Shown here: piece after piece, positions 39,699-49,320 of the stretch
Layout of the letters: every line of letters begins with the position of its first letter
Numbering within the stretch: position 1 is the stretch's first letter
NCBI RefSeq assembly: GCF_019890675.1
Contig: NZ_JAIOAA010000002.1
Location: 558,001-622,000, forward strand
Length of the DNA: 64,000 nt
From: Micromonospora sp. PLK6-60
Lineage (GTDB): Bacteria > Actinomycetota > Actinomycetes > Mycobacteriales > Micromonosporaceae
Direction of reading: 5' to 3'
Position numbers and translations under genes: made by a program
Notes under the pieces: model-generated
Told to the model about the DNA's origin: nothing
Databases searched by the model: none
What the model saw: the letters and a program-made list of their open reading frames with translations, nothing else

Positions 39699-40442
39699 TC
39701 AGCCGCGGCGCAGCACCAGGGTCGCGAAGCCGAACACGGTGCGGTATCCGCGCAGCCACTGCTCCCGGTGCTCCCGGGCGACCGCGAGCGCCTCGGCGGC
39801 GTCGGGGTGGCCGGGGTTGTCCAGCGCCCACTCGGTGAGCGAGCCGACCCACGACCATTCGTAGTTGTCCCACTCGGCGGCGTCGCTGACGTGGGCGTAC
39901 ACCGGGGTCCAGCCGGCCTCCTCGGCGACGTCCACCAGGCCGGCGAGGTCGGTGAGGTCCCCCGGTTTCGCGTCGAGCGCGGCCAGCGCCGCAGGCGTCG
40001 GCGGGGCCTGCCAGAAGCCCTCACCGATCAGCAGGATGCCGTGCGGGTTCACGTGCCGGCCGGCCATCCGCAGCGTCCCGGCGAAGCCGTCGAAGACGTG
40101 CGTCGACCCGACGCACAGCACCAGGTCGTAGTCGCCGTCCGGCACGTACCTGCGGGCGTCGCGCTCGTGCAGCGTGAGCCGGTCGGCGAGGCCGCGTTCG
40201 GCGGCCGCCGCCGCGGCGCGTTCGAGGGCGTACGGGCTGAGGTCGACGGCGTCCGCGTGCCCGTCGGGGTGGTGCGCGAGAGCCTGGAGGGCCCAGGCCG
40301 CCTCCCCGCAGCCGAGGTCGAGGATGCGGGCCGCCGGTCCCCGCCCCGCCCGGCGCAGCAGCCGGTTGACGTTGACGCCGGAGACCGGCGCCGCGATGGG
40401 GTGGTGCGAGTGCGCGATGCTGCTGAGGCGTTGACGATCCAC
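39699..40442 (-). CDS. SAM-dependent methyltransferase
   Basis: 247 residues, class I fold. Motif I is ARILDLGCGEAAWALQAL (SAM glycine loop), motif II acidic residue in DAVDLSPYALERA, motif III YDLVLCVGSTHVF, and GILLIGEGFW is the next strand. The C-terminal third (WDNYEWSWVGSLTEWALDNP) is Trp-rich and family-specific. The acceptor is unknown. Starts at GTG 40442; no neighbour suggests a pathway. Confidence 0.87.
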   Translation of the reverse strand: MDRQRLSSIAHSHHPIAAPVSGVNVNRLLRRAGRGPAARILDLGCGEAAWALQALAHHPDGHADAVDLSPYALERAAAAAAERGLADRLTLHERDARRYVPDGDYDLVLCVGSTHVFDGFAGTLRMAGRHVNPHGILLIGEGFWQAPPTPAALAALDAKPGDLTDLAGLVDVAEEAGWTPVYAHVSDAAEWDNYEWSWVGSLTEWALDNPGHPDAAEALAVAREHREQWLRGYRTVFGFATLVLRRG

Positions 40443-40539
40443 CGGTGCAGTGAACCAGAGCGCGACCCCGGCGTTCCAGGCCGCACCACGGCCGGGGTCC
40501 GGGGGCGCACCGCAGGGTGCACCCCCGGACCGGGCGCGA

Positions 40540-43500
40540 TCAGGACGCGTGCACGCTGACGTTCGTGGCCTTCAGCAGGCCGACGACCGTCTTGACCGCC
40601 GCCAGGCCCTCCTGGTGGCCGCCCGCCTTGATCCGGCCGGACCAGTAGCCGTACCGCTCGGCGAGGCTGCCGACGCCCACCGTCCCGGCCTGGATGACGC
40701 AGGAGCCCAGCGGGTCGTCGGGCGCCTCGGTGGCCGGCGCGGCCGCGCAGCCGGCGCCGAACCGTTCCTGCCCCCGCAGCGGGTCGAGCCCGGAGACGTC
40801 GCCCTGGCAGGGATCCCAGTCCAGCGGCTGGGTGCAGGTGGCGTAGTTCGCCAACGCCCGCTGGTAGGCGTTGAACAGGTGCAGCGATCCGGTGTTGTAG
40901 CTGTTCTGGCTGCGGGGCAGGCGGTAGTCCGCCGGCAGCGACCGGTCGCCGAAGAGCAGACCGTGCAGCACGTCGTCCCGCGTCAACGCCGAGGACCAGC
41001 CCAGCTCGGAGAAGATCTGCAGCATCCGGACCGCGTCGGAGACCTTCTTCCCGGCGTCCCACAACTGCTGGGAGACCGACCAGCTGCCGGCCGGTGGCCG
41101 GTCGACCCCGGTGCCGAGCGCCGCCACCCGGTAGAAGTAGCGCTGCTTGCCGGTGAGCATGGCCCGCGTCTTGGTACGCGCCTGCGCCGGCGCGGCGGGG
41201 TTGTCCACCACCGTCCCGCTGCTGTCCAGCGCGGGCCGGTACGTCGAGTCCCACTTCCGGTCGAGGTAGTAGTCGGGCTCCCGGCAGTAGCCGCTCGGCG
41301 GGTTGGACCGCTGGTCCCACAGGCAGACGTCGATGAGGTGCGTCTGCCACGTCACCGTGCGCACGTCCTGCCATTCACCGCCGAGCCACTTGGCCTGCTG
41401 CCGGACCACCAGTTGCAGGTCGGCGTTGGTCCGCTGGGTACGCGGACCCTCGATCACCTCCACGTTGACGAAGTCCGCGTCCAGACAGGAGCGCAGTTCC
41501 GGCCGGTACCCGGGCGGCATGGCGTAGTTGGCGAGGTGGTAGACGTTGGGCAGGGCCGCCCGGTTGACCCGGGTCGGGGTGCTGACCGAGCCGCCGCCCC
41601 CGCAGTAGGGGATGCGGGGCACGTCGGCGATCCGGCCCGCCGCCGGGATGTCCTGGTCGACGCTGCCCCACATGTCGTAGTCGCGGTCCGTCTCCACCCA
41701 GCGCACCGCCCGGCCGACCTCGTCGAGGGCCGCCTTCCACTGGCCGGTCGCCGCGCGGTAGTCGGCGATCAGCCGCTGGAACAGCGCGTTGGTGCCACCG
41801 TCGGCACCCGGGGCGCTGAACTGCCGCACCCGGCGGTTCACCGCGTCGCCGGCGGCGATCGTGCTCTGCGTCTCGGCCGCGCCGACCTGCGCGGCGTACT
41901 GCGGGTTCTGCAGTTGCAGGATCAGGTTCGCCCGGGCGCCCAGCAGCCACGCCGACGGGTTCGCCACCCCGCCGGCCGGCTGGTCGCCGGGGGCGGGGGT
42001 CAGCGCGACGCCCCGGGCGCCCGCCCACTGGGCCAGGTAGTCGATCGCGCCGGACGGCAGGTGGAGACCCACCGTCGACACCGGGTCGGCCAGCGACGTG
42101 CCGGCCGGGACGACGAAGGGCGCCTGCCGGGCCGAGTCCACCGCGAAGGTACGCGTCGGTGAGTCGCCCTGGTCGAAGTAGGTCGCGAAGGAGTCGATCG
42201 TCGAGCCGGTGCGCGCCTCGCGGTGCACGTACCGGTCGACGCTGGTCCGCAGCGGCTGCTGGGCGATCTGCTCGAACGCCGCCTGGCTGGCCAGGGCCAG
42301 ACCGTCCACCCGCTGGTCGAGCACGATCAGCTGGCCGGCGATGGTGGTCAGCTGCGCGCGTACCTCGGCGAGGTCCCGGGCGAGCGCGCTCAGTTGGGCG
42401 CTGAGCGCGTCGTACATCGCGCCGAGCATCTTCTCGATCCGGTCGAACCGCCGGTCCATGCCGGCCGCGAGCCGGCTGATCTGGTCGCGCAGCGCGGCGA
42501 TCTGGGCGCCGGTGGCGTCGTCGGCGCCGCCACCGGAGGTGAACAGCGGCAGCAGGATCATCGCGGCCCCCACCAGGCCACCGACCAGGGTGAACGTGGA
42601 CATCGCCAGCGCCGCGGTGGTGATCCCGGCCGCGGAGATCGCCGCGGTGTAGGTGGTGATGGCGGAGATAGCGCCGACCACGGCCTTGGCGATGGTCTCG
42701 ATCTGCCGGCCGAACTGCTTGTCGACCATCCCGGCGAGCTTGCCGAGCACGGTGACGGCCTGACCGAGCTTCTCGTTGAGCTTGCGGTCGGCCTCCGCCT
42801 TGGCCTTCGCCGCGGCCTCGTCCGCGCTGGTGGGCTTGTCCGGCCCGTCGACCGGGAACCGGTCGGACCGGGCCACCGCGTCGGTCACCGCCGCCGCCGT
42901 CCGGGCCTGCAACGTGGCGACCGCCGCGTCGAACTGCGCCTGGATCTCCGCCCGGTAGGCGTCCTTGTCGTTGCGCTTCGCGCTGATCGCGGCGAGGTCG
43001 AGGTGGCCGGTCAGGTCGGGCAGTTGCGCGAGTTCGTCCGCCGGGGTGTCCAGCCGTACGCCGAGCCGGGCGCCGACCGCCGTGTTCCAGACCTCGGCGA
43101 GCACCGGGTCGGTGGCGGACCGGGCGTGCAGCGTGGCCCACACCTGGCTGAGCGCGCCGCGGGACAGCATCTCCCACAGGTAGTCCTGGCTGCCGCTGCG
43201 GATCTGCTCGATCGGCGGCACGATCCCGCCCAGTTCCTCGCCCGTCGCGCTGCGCAGCAGCCCCTTGACCGTGGGGCCACCGAGCTGCGCGTCGCCGCTG
43301 CCGGCCAGTCGCTCCACCGCCGCGCCCAGCAGGTGCAGCTTCCCGGGTGACTCGTCGGACGCGTCGACGGCCTGCCCGACGAGGGCGGTGACGGCGGTCA
43401 GGTGGGCGGTGACGGCGGCGGTGTCCGCGCTCGGGTGCGCGGCCCGCCAGTCGCTCAGTTCGGCGGCGAGCACGGCGTCCAGCAGGCCCCGGGTGCCACC

Positions 43501-43662
43501 CTCGCGGACCTGGACGACCGCCGCGAACAGGGAATCGTGCACGGCCTGCTCGTCGTACGCGACCGGGTCGGCGGCAACCGCCGGCCCGGCCAGCCCGACG
43601 ACCAGGCCGACCCCGGTCAGGGCCGCGAGCCACCGGCGTGGGTGGCCCTTCGTGGTTCTCAT
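40540..43662 (-). CDS. Large secreted protein with hydrophobic hairpin and coiled coils (pore-former-like layout)
   Basis: 1040 residues. A Sec signal peptide (1-30, AVA cut) is followed by a helical region to about 320. Then comes a 50-residue apolar stretch at 326-375 rich in Ala/Gly/Ser/Thr (AISAITTYTAAISAAGITTA), long enough for a membrane hairpin. Next is a heptad-like amphipathic helix at 386-470 (LRDQISRLAAGMDRRFDRIE). Residues 480-1040 are beta-rich with several Cys and aromatic residues, possibly binding modules. Helix-apolar hairpin-helix is the layout of alpha-helical pore-forming toxins (ClyA/HBL/Cry6 type), but I see no direct sequence match. SD GGAGGAAGG is strong; a hairpin lies upstream. 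Divergent from the SARP regulator at 43833. Confidence 0.72.
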   Translation of the reverse strand: MRTTKGHPRRWLAALTGVGLVVGLAGPAVAADPVAYDEQAVHDSLFAAVVQVREGGTRGLLDAVLAAELSDWRAAHPSADTAAVTAHLTAVTALVGQAVDASDESPGKLHLLGAAVERLAGSGDAQLGGPTVKGLLRSATGEELGGIVPPIEQIRSGSQDYLWEMLSRGALSQVWATLHARSATDPVLAEVWNTAVGARLGVRLDTPADELAQLPDLTGHLDLAAISAKRNDKDAYRAEIQAQFDAAVATLQARTAAAVTDAVARSDRFPVDGPDKPTSADEAAAKAKAEADRKLNEKLGQAVTVLGKLAGMVDKQFGRQIETIAKAVVGAISAITTYTAAISAAGITTAALAMSTFTLVGGLVGAAMILLPLFTSGGGADDATGAQIAALRDQISRLAAGMDRRFDRIEKMLGAMYDALSAQLSALARDLAEVRAQLTTIAGQLIVLDQRVDGLALASQAAFEQIAQQPLRTSVDRYVHREARTGSTIDSFATYFDQGDSPTRTFAVDSARQAPFVVPAGTSLADPVSTVGLHLPSGAIDYLAQWAGARGVALTPAPGDQPAGGVANPSAWLLGARANLILQLQNPQYAAQVGAAETQSTIAAGDAVNRRVRQFSAPGADGGTNALFQRLIADYRAATGQWKAALDEVGRAVRWVETDRDYDMWGSVDQDIPAAGRIADVPRIPYCGGGGSVSTPTRVNRAALPNVYHLANYAMPPGYRPELRSCLDADFVNVEVIEGPRTQRTNADLQLVVRQQAKWLGGEWQDVRTVTWQTHLIDVCLWDQRSNPPSGYCREPDYYLDRKWDSTYRPALDSSGTVVDNPAAPAQARTKTRAMLTGKQRYFYRVAALGTGVDRPPAGSWSVSQQLWDAGKKVSDAVRMLQIFSELGWSSALTRDDVLHGLLFGDRSLPADYRLPRSQNSYNTGSLHLFNAYQRALANYATCTQPLDWDPCQGDVSGLDPLRGQERFGAGCAAAPATEAPDDPLGSCVIQAGTVGVGSLAERYGYWSGRIKAGGHQEGLAAVKTVVGLLKATNVSVHAS

Positions 43663-43680
43663 GGGTGTCCTTCCTCCGGC

Positions 43681-43698
43681 GTCCCACGGGCGTGGGAC
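43681..43698. promoter_or_regulatory. Palindrome upstream of the 1040-residue protein gene
   Basis: GTCCCAC (43681-43687), GGGC, GTGGGAC (43692-43698) is a perfect 7-bp inverted repeat just before the Shine-Dalgarno of the minus-strand gene. It may be an operator or an mRNA 5' hairpin. Confidence 0.5.
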
Positions 43699-43832
43699 GG
43701 GGTGTGGCATCCATGGGGCCGGGACGGGTTTGGCAGCCGCTTAACGCCGTCTTGGCGGGCTGGTGGGGTTCCTCGGCCCGGACTGTCGGATGCTGGATCT
43801 CCCCGGCCGGCTCGCCTGGCTAGGGTCACGGC

Positions 43833-46800
43833 GTGACCATGATCGGCGTGCTCGGCCCGGTGCGGGCCACCCGCGGTGGCGCCCCGATCGACCTGGGGGC
43901 ACCCCGGCAACGCGCCGTGCTGGCCCGGCTCGTCGCCGGCGGCGGTCACCCGGTCTCGGTCGACCGGCTCGTCGAGGACCTGTGGTCGGGAGACCCGCCC
44001 CCACGCGCCCAGGCCGCCCTGCAGGTGTACGTGTCGAACCTGCGCCGGGCGCTGGAACCGGACCGCCCGGCCCGCACCCCCGCCCGGATCCTCGTCACCG
44101 TCGCCCCCGGATACGCCCTGCGGCTGCCGCCACCGGACGTGGACGCCTGGCGGTTCGAGGCCGCGCTGCGGGCGGCGACGCCGGACGCGGAGACCCGGCC
44201 CGTCGAGGCGGTGGCCGGCCTGGACGAGGCGCTCGCCTGTTGGGGCGGGGCCACCCCGTACGCCGAGTTCGCCGGGGAGCCGTGGGCGGACCGGGAGGCC
44301 GAGCGGCTGGTCCAGCTACGACTGAGCGCCGTCGAGCAGCGGGCGAAGCTGCTGCTCGACCTGGGCCGGCCGCACGAGGTGGCCCTCGATCTCGACCCGC
44401 AGGTGCGGGACCATCCGCTGCGGGAGCAGGCAGCCATGCTGCTCGCGGTCGCGCTGTACCGCCTCGGGCGGCAGGCCGACGCGCTCGACGTGCTGCGCGC
44501 CGTCCGCGCCACGCTGGCCGAGCAGTTGGGCATCGACCCCAGCCGCGAGTTGCGGAGCCTGGAGACGGACCTGCTGCGGCAGAGCCCCCGCCTGGACGTC
44601 ACCGGCAGGATCACCCGGCCGATGACCGCCGCCGTGCCGGCCGGCCCGACGGCGACCTCCGCCGCCGGGGCGCAACCGATGCCGCCGGTGGGCCGGGTGA
44701 CCGAACTGGCCCGGCTCCGGGCCGCGGCCGACCGGGCCGCCGGGGCGGGCCTCGGCATCTGCTGGGTGGGCGCCGAGGCGGGCGCGGGGAAGTCGACGCT
44801 GGCCCACCACCTCGCCGACTCCCTCGCCGCGGCCGGCTGGCGCCCGGTCACCGGAACCTGCCCGCAGCTGGCCGGCGCCCCACCGGCCTGGGCCTGGCAC
44901 GAGGTGGTCACCGCCGCCGGCCGGCACCTCCCACTCGACGAGGCGGAAGCCCACGGCCTGCGCCTGCTGCTGGACAGCGGCCCGCCGGCCGGCGACCGCG
45001 GCGAGTACGACGAGTTCCACCTCCGCCGGGCCCTGGCCGGCTACCTGTCCCGGTTGACCGGCCACGGCCCCCTGCTCGTGCTGGTCGAGGACGTCCACCG
45101 CGCCGACGGCGAGACGCTGCGGATCCTTCGCCACCTCGCCACCGCCCTCGCCGCGGCACCCGTCCTCGTCGTGGCGACGTACCGGCCGGACGAGGTGACC
45201 GACGACCTCCTGGGCGCCCGGGCCGCGCTGGCCGGCGTACCGGCGGTCGACCTGGAACTCGGCGGCCTCGACGCGGACGCCGTCACCGAACTGCTGCGCC
45301 GGCACGGCGTGGACAGCACCGACACCGAACTGCTGCGCACCGTCCGGGACCGGTCGGCGGGGAATCCGCTGTTCACCGTCGAGCTGGCCAAGCTGATCGC
45401 CGCCGAAGGGCCGGCGGCCGCGCTCGACGGCATTCCCGCCGGGCTCGGCCACGTGCTGGCCCGCCGGCTGGCCCGGTTGCCGGCCGCCGCGCAGACGGTG
45501 CTGCGGCACGCGGCCGTCTTCGGAGCCGAGGCCGACGTCGACACCCTGCTCGCGGTCGACGGCGGCCCGGAGGAACCGGTCCTCGACGGCCTGGAGGCCG
45601 GCGTGACAGCGGGGCTGCTCGTCGAGCCCGAGCCGGGGCGGGTCCGATTCGCGCACGCCCTGATGCGGGACGCGCTCTACCATAGCGTGCCGCTGCTGCG
45701 CCGTACCCGGATGCACAGCCGGGTCCTCACCGTGCTGCACGAGCAGGGCATCGACGACGTGGCGGCGAAGGGTCGGCACGCGCTGGCGGCCCTCACCCCG
45801 GCCACCGCCGCCGCCGCGATCGACCACCTCGCCGCCGCCGCCCGTCGCGCCGGTGACCTCGGCGCCCCGCGCGAGGCCGCCACGCTCTGGGCCGGCGCGC
45901 TGCGCGCCGTCGACCTGGCCCCGGACGCCACCGCCCGGACCCGGCTCGACCTGCACCGCAACCTGGCCACCGCCAGCGCACTCGCCGGTGACGTGCTCAC
46001 CGCCCGCACCGCCCGCGCCGAGGCGGTCCGGCTGGCCACCGGCATCGGCGAGCCCACCGCCGTGCACGCCGCGTTGACCTGCTTCGACGCCCCGGTCACC
46101 TGGACCATCAGGCCCGACCGCCTCGTCGACGAGCCGCTGGTCCGGCTGCTGGAGCGGGAGCTGTCCCGGGTCGGCGCCGACCGTCCGGCGCTGCGCTCCC
46201 GGCTGTTGAGCGTCCTCGCCTTCGAGATCGAGGGCGCCGACCAGGAACGCGCCGACGAGGTCACCCGGGAAGCCCTCGCGCTGGCCCGTCGGCAGGACGA
46301 CCCGGCCGTGCTCTGCCGCGCCCTGAATGCCCGCTACTTCGTCGCGGTCGCTCCGGCGCACCGCGCCGAACTGCCCGCCGTCGGCCGGGAACTGCTGGCC
46401 ACGGCCGAGGCCGCCGGGCTCACCGCGTACCGCTGCGAGGCCCACCACATCCTCTACCAGGCCGCGCTCGCCGACGCCGACTTCGACCGGGCCCGCCACC
46501 ACGTCGACCGCGCCGTCGAGGAGGCCACCACCGGGCAGCTCGGACTGATCCTCGCCGTGATGGGCTGGTTCACCGGCCTGTGCGCCCTCTTCCGGGGGGA
46601 ACTCGACGAGGCGTCCCGCCGGTACGCGGAGATCAGCGCCCGGATGAGCCGCGTCGGTGGCCCGAACGCGGAGGCGATGGGGCTCATGGGCCGGTTCACC
46701 GTGCTCAGCACCGCCGGGCGTGGACACGAGGTGATCGGGGAGCTCCGGGCGGTGCACGCGCGGGTACCGGACGACGCCCACGACGTGCTGGCCCACGCGC

Positions 46801-47159
46801 TGCTCTCCGCCGGGGACCACGCGGCGGCCCGGGCCGTCTGGCGACCGCACGCCCCGATCCGCCCCGACTACCTGTGGCTGTACTGGATGACACTGCGCGG
46901 GCAGGTCGCGGCCCGGCTCGGCGACGTCCCGGCCGCCCGGCGGTGCTACCGCGAGCTGCTGCCCTGGGCCGGGCGCTTCGCCGGGCTGGAGTGCGGTTCG
47001 ATCTCGCTCGGGCCGGTGGACCAGACCCTCGCCGAGCTCGCCGCCACCCTCGGCGACCCCGTGGCCGCCGCCGCGCACCGCGCCGCCGGGCTCCGGCTGG
47101 CCCGCGCGGTCGGCGCCGTGCCGTGGTGCGACGAGTCGGCGTACGTGGCGGCGGCCTGA
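43833..47159 (+). CDS. SARP-family regulator with AAA/NB-ARC-like ATPase (AfsR/DnrI-LAL type)
   Basis: 1108 residues. An OmpR-like DNA-binding domain (about 1-97, with QRAVLARLVAGGGHPVSVDRLVEDLWSG) is followed by a BTAD helical domain (about 103-250, ending LGIDPSRELRSLETDLLRQ). An ATPase domain has Walker A GAEAGAGKST at about 313-322 and LLVLVEDVHRADGETL as Walker B. The C-terminal 550 residues are TPR-like helices. Large SARPs integrate signals through ATP binding and usually activate secondary-metabolite genes; none is in the window. It is divergent from the secreted 1040-residue protein, 170 bp apart, a plausible target. Confidence 0.88.
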   Translation: MTMIGVLGPVRATRGGAPIDLGAPRQRAVLARLVAGGGHPVSVDRLVEDLWSGDPPPRAQAALQVYVSNLRRALEPDRPARTPARILVTVAPGYALRLPPPDVDAWRFEAALRAATPDAETRPVEAVAGLDEALACWGGATPYAEFAGEPWADREAERLVQLRLSAVEQRAKLLLDLGRPHEVALDLDPQVRDHPLREQAAMLLAVALYRLGRQADALDVLRAVRATLAEQLGIDPSRELRSLETDLLRQSPRLDVTGRITRPMTAAVPAGPTATSAAGAQPMPPVGRVTELARLRAAADRAAGAGLGICWVGAEAGAGKSTLAHHLADSLAAAGWRPVTGTCPQLAGAPPAWAWHEVVTAAGRHLPLDEAEAHGLRLLLDSGPPAGDRGEYDEFHLRRALAGYLSRLTGHGPLLVLVEDVHRADGETLRILRHLATALAAAPVLVVATYRPDEVTDDLLGARAALAGVPAVDLELGGLDADAVTELLRRHGVDSTDTELLRTVRDRSAGNPLFTVELAKLIAAEGPAAALDGIPAGLGHVLARRLARLPAAAQTVLRHAAVFGAEADVDTLLAVDGGPEEPVLDGLEAGVTAGLLVEPEPGRVRFAHALMRDALYHSVPLLRRTRMHSRVLTVLHEQGIDDVAAKGRHALAALTPATAAAAIDHLAAAARRAGDLGAPREAATLWAGALRAVDLAPDATARTRLDLHRNLATASALAGDVLTARTARAEAVRLATGIGEPTAVHAALTCFDAPVTWTIRPDRLVDEPLVRLLERELSRVGADRPALRSRLLSVLAFEIEGADQERADEVTREALALARRQDDPAVLCRALNARYFVAVAPAHRAELPAVGRELLATAEAAGLTAYRCEAHHILYQAALADADFDRARHHVDRAVEEATTGQLGLILAVMGWFTGLCALFRGELDEASRRYAEISARMSRVGGPNAEAMGLMGRFTVLSTAGRGHEVIGELRAVHARVPDDAHDVLAHALLSAGDHAAARAVWRPHAPIRPDYLWLYWMTLRGQVAARLGDVPAARRCYRELLPWAGRFAGLECGSISLGPVDQTLAELAATLGDPVAAAAHRAAGLRLARAVGAVPWCDESAYVAAA

Positions 47160-47175
47160 GCCGGGCGCCCGTCGC

Positions 47176-47862
47176 TCACCCGCCGAAGACCGTCGCCTCC
47201 CGTCGCCGGAAGCCCGGCCGCAGCGCCGCGAGCATCAGCCGCAGCACCGGTCCGGCCAGCTGCTTCAGCTCGGCCAACTCGTCGGGCCGGGCGTACCGTT
47301 CGATCCGGGGCAGCTCGAAACGCAGCGCGCCGCCCTTGCGCACCGCCCGCTCCACGGTGTCCCAGTCGGCCACGCTGACGTAGCGGCGGATCACCGGGAA
47401 GATCAGCCGCTCCTCCTCCTCGATGTGCTCGTCGAGGACGTCGCGCAGCTGGGTCAGGACCGCGGCCAGGCGGCCCGCGGCGGCCCGCGCCCGTTCCTCC
47501 GCCGGGCTGCCCGCGGCGAACGTGGCGACCAGCTCGTCCACGGCCGCGCGCGCCTCGTCCAGCACCGGATCGAGCGACGCGTGGTCGTCGCTGAGGTCCC
47601 GCAGGTCGATCTCGGCCGCCGCCGAACGTTCCAGCACCGGCCAGAGGACCTCGTCCTCCATCCGGTGGTGGTGGTGGATGCCGTCGCAGAGCAACCGCAC
47701 GTACGTCCGCAGGGCCTTCGCGCGACGCAGGTCGTACGTGAGCTGGCCGGCGGCCATCCGGTCCGACAGTTCGGCCAGCCGCCGGGTGTCGGCGCGCATC
47801 GTGCGGTGGTTGATCCGGAAGCCGACGAGGTTCGGCTCGGTCTCGGTGTTGGTCGTTCCCAT
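47176..47862 (-). CDS. Hemerythrin-domain protein
   Basis: 228 residues. A HHE-type four-helix bundle: INHRTMRADTRRLAEL (His ligand), LCDGIHHHHRMEDEVLWPVL (His-x3-Glu ligands), LSDDHASLDPVLDEA, and DEHIEEEERLIFPVIRRYV (His-x4-Glu). These ligands form a di-iron site that binds oxygen or reactive oxygen/nitrogen species. The C-terminal 50 residues (ERYARPDELAELKQL) are specific to this subgroup. Single gene, convergent with the SARP gene (16 bp). Confidence 0.88.
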   Translation of the reverse strand: MGTTNTETEPNLVGFRINHRTMRADTRRLAELSDRMAAGQLTYDLRRAKALRTYVRLLCDGIHHHHRMEDEVLWPVLERSAAAEIDLRDLSDDHASLDPVLDEARAAVDELVATFAAGSPAEERARAAAGRLAAVLTQLRDVLDEHIEEEERLIFPVIRRYVSVADWDTVERAVRKGGALRFELPRIERYARPDELAELKQLAGPVLRLMLAALRPGFRRREATVFGG

Positions 47863-48183
47863 GTTCTCCTCCGGCCGCTGCGGTCAGCGGCCCGCTCGGG
47901 GCGGGTCGGTCATCGGCGACCGGCCCGGCACCGGCCGACGACGGCCGGTGCGCTCTGGTGCCCGACTGTCGGGCGTCCCGCCTGGCACCCACTTGGTGTC
48001 GACTTGGCCGGGCACACGGCGACGTCAGCGGGGCCGCTGCGCGGTCCTCGACATCGCCGGCCGGCGGCCGGCGCAGGGTCGGTTGTCTGACTGTTCGGCG
48101 GCGGGTGGCGGCTCGTCACGGGCTTGCCGCAGCCCCCACAATGGAGGCGCTGTTACCGGGCCGCGCGGTGGGGGAGGGCGTAG
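47863..48183. other. Intergenic region between divergent hemerythrin and solute-binding genes
   Basis: About 320 bp with several short GC-rich dyads but no convincing open frame, promoter consensus or repeat that I can name. Confidence 0.4.
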
Positions 48184-49320
48184 GTGAGTGAGACAGGCGA
48201 ACCGAGCCTTCCCGGGCCGGCGGCGACTGCGTCCGCGCGGGCCAGGTGGGTCCGCCAGATCCGGCTGGTGGGCCTGGTCGTCGTGCTGGCCGTGCTGGCG
48301 GCGGCGGTGGTGCCGATCGTGCTCGGGTTCGGCCCGCCGACCCGGGACGAGTTGATGGAGCGGGCCGGCCTGAAGGGCAAGCCGCAGCTCCTGGTCGGCG
48401 TGAAGGACGACCAACCCGGCGTCTCCCAGCGACTGCCGAACGACGTCTGGAAGGGCTTCGACGTCGACATCGCGTACCTGATCGCCGGCTACCTCGGGTT
48501 CAACCGGTCCCAGGTGCGTTTCCTGCCGATCGAGAGCGAGGACCGGGCCCGCCGGCAGGCCCAGGACCGCGACGGGTTCGTCACCGTCGACCTGGTGATC
48601 GCCTCGTACAGCGTCACCAAGAAGCGGGAAGAGGAGGAGGGGGCGGTCTTCTCCGCCCCGTACCTGCAGACCGAGCAGTCGGTGGTGACGCTGCGCAGCG
48701 ACAAGGGCCCGGTGAGCAGCCTGGAGGACCTGACCGACCGGACCGTCTGCACGTTGACCACGTCGACCGCCATCCCGCGCCTGCGCCAGGCGGGTGCCAG
48801 GCCGATCGGCCGGAACAAGATCAGCGAGTGCATCCAGGAGATGTACGACGGGAAGGTGAACGCGGTCACCAGCGACGCGGCGATCCTCGCCGGCTTCGTC
48901 ACCGGCGACCAGCCGGGCGACGACGGCCAACGCTTTCCGGTGACCCTGCGCAACGTCAAGCCGCTGCGACACTGGGACATCGGCGAGTCCGCCGCGGAGA
49001 TGTGGGGGGTCAACACCGGCCCGAACGACGCCCTCCGCGACCTGGTCGACCTCGCGCTCTACGCCTCGGCCACGGATCCACGGAATTCGGCCTGGGAGGA
49101 GGCGTACACCGGCAACTTCCGTTGGCAGCAGCGCTACAACCTCCCACAGTCGGTCGCGGTGCAGCAGCAACCCGACCCCAGGAAGGTGGAGGTACGGCAG
49201 TGGCCGTGGGAGAGGATCGCGTTACCGGCCCCGGCGCAGCCCGGATCGCCGGCGGTCCCGGCAAGGCTGGCCGGCCCCGCCGGATGGCGGGGGCGCGGCA
49301 GGCGCAGCAGTGGCTGCTGA
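48184..49320 (+). CDS. Membrane-anchored solute-binding protein, family 3 (amino-acid type)
   Basis: 378 residues. A short cytoplasmic tail and one N-terminal membrane helix (LVGLVVVLAVLAAAVVPIVLG, about 27-48) anchor a periplasmic-binding-type domain (about 65-320). Family-3 signatures are WKGFDVDIAYLIAGYLG, VDLVIASYSVTKKREEE, FSAPYLQTEQSVVTL, LTDRTVCTLTTSTA, and MYDGKVNAVTSDAAILAGF. It resembles glutamate/glutamine binding proteins but lacks a lipobox. The C-terminal 50 residues are Pro/Arg-rich. No ABC ATPase or permease is adjacent; a polytopic membrane protein overlaps downstream, so a sensing rather than transport role is plausible. Confidence 0.85.
   Translation: MSETGEPSLPGPAATASARARWVRQIRLVGLVVVLAVLAAAVVPIVLGFGPPTRDELMERAGLKGKPQLLVGVKDDQPGVSQRLPNDVWKGFDVDIAYLIAGYLGFNRSQVRFLPIESEDRARRQAQDRDGFVTVDLVIASYSVTKKREEEEGAVFSAPYLQTEQSVVTLRSDKGPVSSLEDLTDRTVCTLTTSTAIPRLRQAGARPIGRNKISECIQEMYDGKVNAVTSDAAILAGFVTGDQPGDDGQRFPVTLRNVKPLRHWDIGESAAEMWGVNTGPNDALRDLVDLALYASATDPRNSAWEEAYTGNFRWQQRYNLPQSVAVQQQPDPRKVEVRQWPWERIALPAPAQPGSPAVPARLAGPAGWRGRGRRSSGC

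Noticed and set aside
39258..39873. Several open frames through the 39461-39535 repeat
   Set aside because: They cross a stem-loop on both strands, have no ribosome site and share no protein similarity beyond the repeat itself.
40450..42162. 570-codon plus-strand open frame antisense to the 1040-residue protein
   Set aside because: Arg/Gly/Pro/Val-rich with no motif; the minus strand has signal peptide, good Shine-Dalgarno and membrane-like stretch.
44316..47078. 920-codon minus-strand open frame opposite the SARP gene
   Set aside because: Shadow of codon bias; no domain, and the + strand has a complete SARP-AAA protein.
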